From Rossellomorea sp036867415 (GTDB lineage Bacteria > Bacillota > Bacilli > Bacillales > Bacillaceae_B), in NCBI RefSeq assembly GCF_036867415.1, contig NZ_JBAJHU010000003.1:1-64000 (forward strand): 64,000 bases of DNA. Direction: 5' to 3'. The translations under genes and the position numbers were made by a program. How positions within the stretch are numbered: the first letter of the stretch is position 1; each line of letters opens with the position of its first letter. Shown piece after piece: positions 57,955 through 64,000 of this stretch. The notes below the pieces were generated by a model. The model saw only the letters and a program-made list of their open reading frames with translations. It was not told where the DNA came from and did not search any database.

Positions 57955-59205
57955 ATGGGAAGCTATGTTCAACCAATAGATGAATCCAAAGGACCTAAAA
58001 AAGGCAGTACTGAGTTGAACCGGCCGCAGACTTCGCTAGTAATGGGTGGGATTGTGGCTGCAGTTTTTCTAGGAATCTATTTATTGTTTACCCAGGAAAT
58101 TGTCCAAACGGTATTGCTTGTCCTTGGTTTGCTTTTAGGATATACGTTGTTTCACGCTCGCTTTGGCTTCACTTCGGCATTCAGGAGAGTGATGTCAGTC
58201 GGGAATGGACAGTCACTCAGATCACATATGCTGATGCTGGCTGTTGCTGTTACTTTATTCGCACCGATCCTGGCAACGGGGTATACTTTCTTTGGCGGTG
58301 AGGCTGCCGGGTATGTCTCGCCGGTCGGTGTCAGTCTGCTGGTAGGTGCATTCATGTTCGGAATCGGCATGCAGCTCGGGGGAGGCTGTGCCTCAGGTAC
58401 TCTATATGCAATCGGAGGCGGCCGGTCCGTTATGTTCATCACCTTGTTATTCTTTATTGTAGGTGCTACGGTAGGGGCAGCTCATTTACCGTTCTGGACT
58501 GAGGAACTGCCTTCGTTTGCACCGATTTCATTGGCAACTTCCACCGGATTGGGTTATTTCGGAGCATGGGCCCTTTCAATCGCATTATTTGCATTCATTG
58601 CCTGGATTACGCTGCGAGTTGAAAAAAAGAAAAACCCTCCGAAAATGGCTGCACTTCCAACGACTCAAGGTTGGAAAAGGATTTTCCGTGGTTCATGGCC
58701 GCTTTTTGCAGCAGCGATCGTGCTTGCTGTTTTAAATGCAATGACGCTTATGACACGGGGGAATCCTTGGGGGATCACATCTGCCTTTGCCCTTTGGGGA
58801 TCTAAGACAGCAGCCATGTTCGGCGTCGATGTCGCAAGCTGGGGCTACTGGACCGGAGCGAATGCAGAAGCTCTGCAAGCGTCAATCTTCGCTGACTCAA
58901 CCACAGTATTAAACTTTGGGGTAATCCTTGGTGCATTCCTTGCTTCAGCAGCGGGTGGATTGTTCCGTTTCAATAAAATCACTGGTAAGAATGCCGCTGC
59001 ATCCGTAATCGGCGGTCTGCTGATGGGCTATGGTGCACGTTTGGCATTCGGCTGTAACATCGGCGCCTACTTTGGGGGCATCGCATCTTTCAGTCTTCAT
59101 GGTTATGTATGGGGAATACTTGCTCTTGCCGGAACCTTCCTTGCATTATACCTAAGACCATTATTCGGATTATCCGTACCGAAACCAAAGGATACGTTCT
59201 GTTAA
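57955..59205 (+). CDS. YeeE/YedE family sulphur-compound transporter (TsuA-like), 416 aa
   Basis: Polytopic membrane protein of the YeeE/YedE (TsuA) family; characterised members take up thiosulphate, others are linked to selenium. About ten hydrophobic segments. Two matching cysteine motifs, one per half, form the substrate path: GMQLGGGCASGTLYAIGGG near residue 140 and RLAFGCNIGAYFGGI near 360. AAGGAGGG precedes the ATG. No TusA-like sulphur carrier or rhodanese gene follows, which is often the case for partner genes. The 170-base leader is AT-rich (ATTCCAACTAAGT near 57920 recalls a CymR half-site, weakly). Terminator follows. Confidence 0.88.
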   Translation: MGSYVQPIDESKGPKKGSTELNRPQTSLVMGGIVAAVFLGIYLLFTQEIVQTVLLVLGLLLGYTLFHARFGFTSAFRRVMSVGNGQSLRSHMLMLAVAVTLFAPILATGYTFFGGEAAGYVSPVGVSLLVGAFMFGIGMQLGGGCASGTLYAIGGGRSVMFITLLFFIVGATVGAAHLPFWTEELPSFAPISLATSTGLGYFGAWALSIALFAFIAWITLRVEKKKNPPKMAALPTTQGWKRIFRGSWPLFAAAIVLAVLNAMTLMTRGNPWGITSAFALWGSKTAAMFGVDVASWGYWTGANAEALQASIFADSTTVLNFGVILGAFLASAAGGLFRFNKITGKNAAASVIGGLLMGYGARLAFGCNIGAYFGGIASFSLHGYVWGILALAGTFLALYLRPLFGLSVPKPKDTFC

Positions 59206-59648
59206 AAAAAAACCTCCTGCCAATGCCCGGCAGGAGGTTCTTCTTATTGATAAGAAAGCACTTAACCTCGAGAATTGTCCAGCTCCGGGGCTTAGAGGCA
59301 CATGTCATAAGTCAAACCGGCCAAGAAGGCAAAAGGCGCCTTCCCGGCTCATTCATCTTATGCTTGTCCGGCCTGAGCGAGCCGCCTCCGCATTTCTTAT
59401 TGTCCAGCTCCGGCGGCTAGGCCCTCGAGGTCATAAGCTAAATGGTCCAAGAAGGCAAAAGGCGCCTTCCCGGCCCATTCATCTTATGCTTGTCGGGCCT
59501 GGGCGAGCCGCCTCCGCATTCCTTATTGTCCAGCTCCGGCGGCTAGGCCCTCGAGGTCATAAGCTAAATGGTCCAAGAAGGCAAAAGGCGCCTTCCCGGC
59601 CCATTCATCTTATGCTTGTCGGGCATGGGCGAGCCGCCTCCGCATTCC
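59206..59648. other. Gene-free stretch made of terminator and three hairpin repeats
   Basis: Consists of the transporter's terminator (59211-59244) and three head-to-tail repeat units. No gene; a forward open frame of 150 codons here is translated repeat. Confidence 0.8.
59211..59244 (+). terminator. Intrinsic terminator after the YeeE/YedE gene
   Basis: AACCTCCTGCC pairs with GGCAGGAGGTT around AATGCCC, then CTTCTTATT. Confidence 0.85.
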
Positions 59649-59651
59649 TTA
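59275..59651. repeat. Three tandem hairpin repeat units
   Basis: Units at 59275-59399, 59400-59525 and 59526-59651 (125-126 bp each). The second and third differ at very few positions; the first is more diverged. Arms: GGCGGCT/AGCCGCC, AGGCCC/GGGCCT and CATAAG/CTTATG, closed by AAGGCAAAAGGCGCCTT. The pair AGGCCC/GGGCCT replaces AGAGGC/GCCTCT of the units at 135 and 61497: a compensatory change. The last unit ends in the stop codon of the reverse-strand regulator gene. Confidence 0.88.
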
Positions 59652-60206
59652 TTCATTCCCATAATATATCATCATCTGGCATATGGCTTTTTCATCATGA
59701 ATGTTCATGTATTGATGACCGGAATCTGCCGCAAAGCGGATTGAACTTCCTGCATTCAATACATAGGTTTCCTCTCCGATCTGCAACGAAATTTCACCGC
59801 TTATCACACTGATATATTCCTCAACTCCAGGGGGATGGCCTTCATTCCGGTAAGAACAGCCGGACTTCATCTCCACCCGGTAGCTTTCCCATTTTTTAAA
59901 AGGATCGAATGGAAAGATCGGGTAGACTATATAGTTTCCATTGTCTTCGAGTACAGGCTGCACATCCTTGTAGTGAGTGAGAGTGACCTGCAGCTGGGGT
60001 TGTTCGATAAGGGAAGAAAATGAAACCTTTAATCCATTTGCAATTTTCCATAGAATGGCCACGGTCGGATTGGAGTCGCCGCGTTCGATTTGACCGATCA
60101 TCGCTTTGCTTACTCCTGTTGATTCTGCCATTTGTTCAAGGCTTAACCCTCGTTCTCTCCGGATTTTTCTTATGTTACCGCCAATTTGTATAGGGAATTT
60201 ATCCAT
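59649..60206 (-). CDS. XRE-family regulator with C-terminal cupin domain, 185 aa
   Basis: Transcription regulator. An XRE helix-turn-helix is at residues 8-62 (IRKIRRERGLSLEQMAESTG, then VSKAMIGQIERGDSNPTV) and a cupin sensor domain at about 105-175 (GHPPGVEEYISVISGEISLQ). The cupin may bind a small ligand such as an amino acid. ATG at 60206 behind AGAGG. It is divergent from azlCD with about 100 bases between, the usual layout for a regulator of that exporter. The intergenic region holds GTATAC/GTATA-type AT-rich half-sites (about 60221-60245) that could be its operator. The stop codon lies in the end of a hairpin repeat. Confidence 0.88.
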   Translation of the reverse strand: MDKFPIQIGGNIRKIRRERGLSLEQMAESTGVSKAMIGQIERGDSNPTVAILWKIANGLKVSFSSLIEQPQLQVTLTHYKDVQPVLEDNGNYIVYPIFPFDPFKKWESYRVEMKSGCSYRNEGHPPGVEEYISVISGEISLQIGEETYVLNAGSSIRFAADSGHQYMNIHDEKAICQMMIYYGNE

Positions 60207-60309
60207 TCTTAAAACCTCTCTTGTATACTATAACGTCTATATGTATAATATAATAAATTATCAAATTATTAAAATAGTTATTAATTTCTATTATAAAGGA
60301 TGTGGAGAG

Positions 60310-61035
60310 GTGGAGGCACTGCTTTCAACAAAAAAAGCTGGTGATTTTCGTCATGGGCTTCAAGGCGGTTTAAGTATTGCCATCGGATATATGCCGGTTG
60401 CCCTCACTTTTGGCTTATTAGCAAAAACGACGGGACTGACGGTTGCAGAAACGGTGTTAATGAGCATGCTCGTTTTTGCAGGGGCTGCTCAATACATATC
60501 GCTGAGTCTGATCGCCGTGGGGACGGGGATTCTGGAAATCATTCTTACAACATTTATCGTGAATATCCGTCACTTCCTTATGTCTGCTTCACTGAGTGAA
60601 AAGCTTGAGGAGGATGTACTCTATAAAAAATTGACATACGCATTCGGTATAACGGATGAAACTTTTACGGTCATCAGTGTGAAAGAGGGGAAAGTACAGA
60701 CGGGGTTCGCTTTTGGAGTAATTCTGATATCCTATGGAAGCTGGGTGATCAATTCCGGAATCGGGTATTTCATCGGAGAAATTCTTCCCGCATTCCTGCA
60801 GGCAAGCATGACGATCGCACTATACGCCATGTTCGTCGGACTTCTCGTTCCATCTATGAAAAAAAGTATCAAGGTAACGTTTCTTGCTGTCACCGCAGGT
60901 GCATTGAACAGTGTCCTCCTGTTTACAACGAACCTTTCGAATGGCTGGTCCATTGTAATGGCCACACTTGTTTCAGCCATACTTGTCGAAGCAGTCGTCA
61001 TGATTAAACGAAAAGGGGGAGGTAGGGATGCATAG
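60310..61035 (+). CDS. azlC: AzlC family amino-acid exporter subunit, 241 aa
   Basis: Large subunit of a branched-chain amino acid (or azaleucine) exporter. The start is GTG at 60310, nine bases after AAAGGA (MEALLSTKKAGDFRHGLQGG); the frame stays open upstream through the promoter without a ribosome site. The family pattern GLSIAIGYMPVALTFGLLA near residue 20 and FAGAAQYISLSLI near 58 is clear, with seven or so hydrophobic segments. azlD overlaps by eight bases. The symbol follows the family; the true substrate could be another amino acid. Confidence 0.88.
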   Translation: MEALLSTKKAGDFRHGLQGGLSIAIGYMPVALTFGLLAKTTGLTVAETVLMSMLVFAGAAQYISLSLIAVGTGILEIILTTFIVNIRHFLMSASLSEKLEEDVLYKKLTYAFGITDETFTVISVKEGKVQTGFAFGVILISYGSWVINSGIGYFIGEILPAFLQASMTIALYAMFVGLLVPSMKKSIKVTFLAVTAGALNSVLLFTTNLSNGWSIVMATLVSAILVEAVVMIKRKGGGRDA

Positions 61036-61339
61036 TACAGTGATGTGGATGATTATCGGGATGGCGGTCGTCACTTATATTCCGAGAATGCTTCCTTTCC
61101 TCGTCTTTAAAGGGAAGGAGCTTCCACCATTTCTTCAAGGAGTTTTGAAAAACGTCCCGTTTGCAGTATTAGGGGCATTGATATTTCCGAGCATCTTATT
61201 GATTCGTGAGGGGGATATTTTATTCGGTACGGTGGGGACCGCTGCAGCATTCCTCATTGCCTTCCTTGGGGCGAATGTGATTGTGGTTGTCATCGGTGCC
61301 ATTTCCATTTTATCTCTATATTCGGTATTCTTAATGTAA
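61028..61339 (+). CDS. azlD: AzlD family amino-acid exporter small subunit, 103 aa
   Basis: Small membrane subunit acting with AzlC. Four hydrophobic segments; the family motif VVTYIPRMLPFLVFKGK is at about residues 14-30, and GVLKNVPFAVLGALIFPSIL at about 38-57. GGGGGAGG precedes the ATG, which lies within azlC, so the two are coupled. A short terminator follows, then two hairpin repeats. Confidence 0.9.
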   Translation: MHSTVMWMIIGMAVVTYIPRMLPFLVFKGKELPPFLQGVLKNVPFAVLGALIFPSILLIREGDILFGTVGTAAAFLIAFLGANVIVVVIGAISILSLYSVFLM

Positions 61340-61346
61340 CGGATAA

Positions 61347-61370
61347 AGTCACATCTCTGTGGCTTTTTTA
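61347..61370 (+). terminator. Intrinsic terminator after azlD
   Basis: AGTCACA pairs with TGTGGCT (one G-T pair) around TCTC, followed by six T. Confidence 0.7.
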
Positions 61371-61620
61371 TTGTCCAGCTCCGGCGGCTAGGCCCTCGAG
61401 GTCATAAGCTAAATGGTCCAAGAAGGCAAAAAACGCCTTCCCGGCCCATTCATCTTATGCTTGTCGGGCCTGAGCGAGCCGCCTCCGCTTTTCTATTTGT
61501 CCAGCTCCGGCGGCTAGAGGCTCGAGACATAAGTCATGCCAGCCAAAAAGGCAAAGAGCGCCTTTGTGGCTGCCCTGTCTTATGCTTGTCGCCTCTGAGC
61601 AAGCCGCCTCCGCTTTTCTT
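61371..61620. repeat. Two tandem hairpin repeat units of different subfamilies
   Basis: Unit 61371-61496 belongs to the AGGCCC/GGGCCT subfamily (like 59400-59651). Unit 61497-61620 belongs to the AGAGGC/GCCTCT subfamily (like 135-256). They stand head to tail without a spacer. This fills the gap between azlD and yhfN; no gene is present. Confidence 0.88.
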
Positions 61621-61681
61621 GTTCTAAATACAAGGACAAGGTATTACATATAATAAGAGAGGTAGGAAGGGAGGAAGTACA

Positions 61682-62950
61682 TTGGTAAGAAAGTGGGCAT
61701 TCCGGGCGGTATTGGGTTATTTGCTGCTGGGGTTGTTATTATATGTGTATTTGTTTTTTCTGGCGGATTCAACACTGCCGGATGCGTATAAGGGGAGCAG
61801 CGCTGATCCGGCGATGTTCATGAATGAAAGGGAAATCATGCTGAGTGAGGAATTTTCTAAAATCAAGAACCTGTTGTTCTTTTTGTCTACACCTTATGAA
61901 TGGCTATTTTATTTTCTCATCCTGATTCTCGGTGTTTCGAGGGGATTTGAGAGATGGGCAAGAAGTACAACGAAAAATGGATTCCTTCAGACCGGAATCT
62001 TTTTATTCTGGTTATCACTTGCTTCATTTATTGCCATTTTCCCTTTGCAGTTCATTTCGTATAAAATTTCAAAAACCTATCATATTTCAACCCAGACATT
62101 CCCGATGTGGATGAAGGATGAATTGACGGATTTCTGGGTGAACTATTTGATCATGTTCATTATTATTTCTGTGCTTTATGGTCTAATGAAGCGGTTTAAG
62201 AATAGATGGTGGCTGGCCGCATGGGCTTTGTCGGTACCGTTTACGATATTCATGATGTTCATCCAGCCTGTCGTGATTGATCCTTTGTATAATGATTTCT
62301 ATCCATTAAAAGATCAAGCACTTGAACAGAAAATCCTGACCCTTGCTGACAAAGCACAGATTCCGGCTGATCATGTATTCGAGGTGAATATGTCAGAAAA
62401 GACGAATTCACTTAACGCGTATGTAAATGGAGTGGGATCGAATTCCCGTATCGTTCTGTGGGATACAACTCTTGATAAGCTCACAGATAAAGAAATTCTC
62501 TTTGTGATGGCGCATGAAATGGCTCATTATGTAGAAAAGCATATCTATATCGGTATTGGCATATATTTAGTGCTTTCGTTCTTCGGTTTATTCCTGGCCT
62601 CGAAGCTGATGAGGGGAATTGTGGCGAACTATAAGGATAGTATCAAGGTCTCAAGTGTATCCAGTCTTAGTTCATTGCCTTTATTCCTCCTGATTACTTC
62701 AATGCTTATGTTCACTGTCAGCCCGTTTTCAAATTGGATTTCGCGTTATCAGGAAACACGTGCAGACCGGTACGCGATTGAATTGACAGAAGATAAGCAG
62801 GCGGCGATCACTTCATTTCAGAAGCTGTCGAAGGTGGGGCTTTCGCAGGTCAATCCGCCTCTGCTGGTGAAGGTTTTCCGTTATGGACATCCAACGATGA
62901 TGGAACGTTTGAACATGCTGGAGAAATATGAACAAGAGAAAAAGGAATAA
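61682..62950 (+). CDS. yhfN: YhfN, M48-family (Ste24-type) membrane zinc peptidase, 422 aa
   Basis: Membrane metalloprotease of the CAAX prenyl protease 1/Ste24 type. The zinc motif is HEMAH at 278-282, with the third ligand Glu in a downstream YQETRADRYAIELT near 365. Six or seven hydrophobic segments surround it, including YEWLFYFLILILGVSRGFER near 72 and IDPLYNDFYPLKD near 199, both family marks. TTG start at 61682, seven bases after GGGAGG. Bacteria lack prenylated CAAX proteins; membrane protein quality control is the likely role. Gene position matches B. subtilis yhfN. Confidence 0.92.
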   Translation: MVRKWAFRAVLGYLLLGLLLYVYLFFLADSTLPDAYKGSSADPAMFMNEREIMLSEEFSKIKNLLFFLSTPYEWLFYFLILILGVSRGFERWARSTTKNGFLQTGIFLFWLSLASFIAIFPLQFISYKISKTYHISTQTFPMWMKDELTDFWVNYLIMFIIISVLYGLMKRFKNRWWLAAWALSVPFTIFMMFIQPVVIDPLYNDFYPLKDQALEQKILTLADKAQIPADHVFEVNMSEKTNSLNAYVNGVGSNSRIVLWDTTLDKLTDKEILFVMAHEMAHYVEKHIYIGIGIYLVLSFFGLFLASKLMRGIVANYKDSIKVSSVSSLSSLPLFLLITSMLMFTVSPFSNWISRYQETRADRYAIELTEDKQAAITSFQKLSKVGLSQVNPPLLVKVFRYGHPTMMERLNMLEKYEQEKKE

Positions 62951-62951
62951 T

Positions 62952-62987
62952 CAAAAAAGCCTGGTCAAATGACTAGGCTTTTTCTCT
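62952..62987. terminator. Bidirectional terminator between yhfN and the DUF421 gene
   Basis: AAAAAGCCT-GGTCA pairs with TGACT-AGGCTTTTT, and CTCTTTT follows. It overlaps the end of the reverse gene. Confidence 0.82.
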
Positions 62988-63635
62988 TTTACTGATGATA
63001 AGGTTTTTCTTCTTTTCCGTCATGTAGGCAAAGATGACTTCTTTTGGATGGATTCCTTCACTTGATAATCGGTCCAGCAACCAGTCCCGATTTTTACCGA
63101 GAAGGTGCAAATTCCGTTTTTGAATCTTTCCGTCGACTATAACAGAAATCGGCAGGCCTTCATCATCAATCTTTAAATTTAAATGCTGTACCGTCACCGG
63201 TGTATTTTCGACTTTGGGGATGACACTCACTTCCCCGATCGGTTCAAGCATGGCATAATCCACATCAGAGATTTTCGGGTAGCCGTTCGCTCTTAGAATG
63301 GATGTCAGCTGAATGAGGGAAATCTTGGACTTTTCCAGATTGTCTTCGAGAATTTCGCCGTTTTTAATCAGCAGGGTCGGCTCACCTAAGAAGAACTTAT
63401 TTCCCCATTGACTTAACGTAAGGAATGAGAATAAGACATGAAGTCCCACCAGTATGACCAGCGCAATGAGGGTCGGCCAGAACTTTGTACTTATGAGGGG
63501 CTCTGAAGCGATTGTGCCCACAATGATGATGGCTACGAGATCATAAGGGGTCATTTGGACAATCGTTGATTTTCCCATCAGGCGCATCGCTGCTATTGTA
63601 ATTAAATAAAGGACAAGTACTTTGATGAATATCAT
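62973..63635 (-). CDS. DUF421 membrane protein (YetF/YdfS-like), 220 aa
   Basis: Membrane protein of the DUF421 family. The start is the ATG at 63635, six bases after GGAGAG (MIFIKVLVLYLITIAAMRLM). Three hydrophobic segments (about residues 2-20, 30-50, 58-78) are followed by a cytoplasmic domain of about 140 residues. That domain has the family motifs FFLGEPTLLIKNGEILEDNL and LTSILRANGYPKISDVDYAMLEP. Several DUF421 proteins are spore-membrane proteins in Bacillus, some proposed to act with germination-water-soluble factors; nothing here fixes the role. Confidence 0.88.
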   Translation of the reverse strand: MIFIKVLVLYLITIAAMRLMGKSTIVQMTPYDLVAIIIVGTIASEPLISTKFWPTLIALVILVGLHVLFSFLTLSQWGNKFFLGEPTLLIKNGEILEDNLEKSKISLIQLTSILRANGYPKISDVDYAMLEPIGEVSVIPKVENTPVTVQHLNLKIDDEGLPISVIVDGKIQKRNLHLLGKNRDWLLDRLSSEGIHPKEVIFAYMTEKKKNLIISKREKA

Positions 63636-63718
63636 GTTGTTCTCTCCATACATATCGTTTTGTGATTAGCTTTCACCATTTCACAGAAACCCATTCCTGG
63701 TGCGGGGCAAAAAGGAAA

Positions 63719-63745
63719 GGCAGGCTCATTTATATGAGCCTGCCA
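63719..63745 (-). terminator. Terminator of the IDEAL-domain gene (reverse strand)
   Basis: GGCAGGCTCAT pairs with ATGAGCCTGCC; on the reverse strand TTTCCTTTTT follows. Confidence 0.75.
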
Positions 63746-63749
63746 TTTG

Positions 63750-63989
63750 TTATAATCCGTAACGGATATTGACTTCTTTTAATTCTTCTGTGAGTTTCAT
63801 AAACAATGATTCATTTTTACAATCGAGGGCTGCATCAATGTCTTCCAACAGCTTAGTCTTCTGGGTTGTCAGTATGCTTTCGTATAGAAGCATATCAATA
63901 TAAATTTCCAGTACGTTCCTCTCGGCGTTTCGTTTCCGGGTCATCGCAGAAGCTTTCATCATTTCGGTATAGGACTTCTTATTTTCCAT
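63750..63989 (-). CDS. IDEAL-domain small protein, 79 aa
   Basis: Small helical protein. The start is the ATG at 63989 (MENKKSYTEMMKASAMTRKR), five bases after AGGTGG near the window edge. The C-terminal 35 residues fit the IDEAL domain: LLEDIDAALDCKNESLFMKL then TEELKEVNIRYGL. The domain occurs in Bacillus regulators and adaptor proteins (for example at the end of ComK-related or UPF0302 proteins) and its role is uncertain. Complete gene with its own terminator. I cannot name the B. subtilis counterpart. Confidence 0.78.
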   Translation of the reverse strand: MENKKSYTEMMKASAMTRKRNAERNVLEIYIDMLLYESILTTQKTKLLEDIDAALDCKNESLFMKLTEELKEVNIRYGL

Positions 63990-64000
63990 TACGACCACCT

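Noticed and set aside
57785..57976. Reverse-strand frame of 63 codons overlapping the transporter start
   Set aside because: TTG start without ribosome site, overlaps the next gene's ribosome site, no family resemblance.
59275..59651. Possible CRISPR array (repeated units at regular spacing)
   Set aside because: Units are 125-126 bp, contiguous and themselves palindromic, with no short repeat/unique spacer pattern and no cas genes.
59360..59812. Forward open frame of 150 codons with internal repeats (LRRLGPRGHKLNGPRRQKAP twice)
   Set aside because: It is a translation of the tandem hairpin units and runs into the antisense of the cupin regulator; no ribosome site, and the repeat is conserved as a hairpin and not as codons.

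Overview
The window looks like chromosome of a Bacillaceae bacterium outside the B. subtilis species group. The evidence is AT-leaning coding sequence, strong AGGAGG-type ribosome binding sites, frequent GTG/TTG starts, sporulation genes, and a gene order that follows the B. subtilis yheE-yheA / yhaX-yhaA / hemEHY-yhgDE / yhfH-yhfN stretch nearly gene by gene. A marine or soil Bacillus relative such as Rossellomorea is a guess. No rRNA, tRNA, insertion sequence, prophage or CRISPR array was seen.

Layout. 1-6 kb: a hairpin repeat block, a YheE-like gene, a ferritin-like gene, and a reverse-strand operon of four YheC/YheD ATP-grasp spore-coat paralogues. 6-14.7 kb: yheB, yheA, the degenerate HAD protein yhaX, hemZ, an acyl-CoA ligase behind a CcpA site, yhaR, and an amidase-SPOR-glucosaminidase protein. 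15-23 kb: the ABC exporter yhaQP, then yhaO-yhaN (SbcDC-like) behind a LexA-like box, the exoribonuclease yhaM, and yhaL. 23-28.8 kb, mostly reverse: foldase prsA, three tiny tandem YjcZ-type genes (forward), two membrane proteins, scoC/hpr, a YtxH protein, trpP with a TRAP-type leader, and hit. 28.8-29.5 kb: a 700-base gene-free region with an imperfect array of about 130-bp repeats. 29.5-35.6 kb: ecsABC, the amidohydrolase yhaA, a PAP2 phosphatase and a permease. 35.8-43 kb: liaFSR, hmoB, and the late haem genes hemE, hemH and hemY. 43-51 kb: a LysM/GH18 spore hydrolase, the TetR regulator yhgD with three matching operators around yhgD and yhgE, a lipoprotein, yhfH, yhfI and lplJ. 51-64 kb: a secreted M14 peptidase, lcfB behind a near-consensus FadR box, an enoyl-CoA hydratase, a NERD nuclease-like orphan preceded by an exact 20-bp-period array, a YeeE/YedE transporter, a cupin regulator divergent from azlCD with hairpin repeats on both sides, the M48 peptidase yhfN, a DUF421 protein and an IDEAL-domain protein.

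Themes. Fatty-acid metabolism (two ligases, two crotonase-fold proteins; FadR and CcpA sites), haem synthesis and breakdown, spore formation, envelope stress and export (liaFSR, ecsAB, prsA, yhgE), and DNA repair.

The least explained parts are non-coding: the hit-ecsA repeat array, a family of covarying hairpin repeats of about 125 bp at five loci, and the 20-bp-period array before the NERD gene. All functional statements rest on sequence reading and family knowledge; no search or structure prediction was run.
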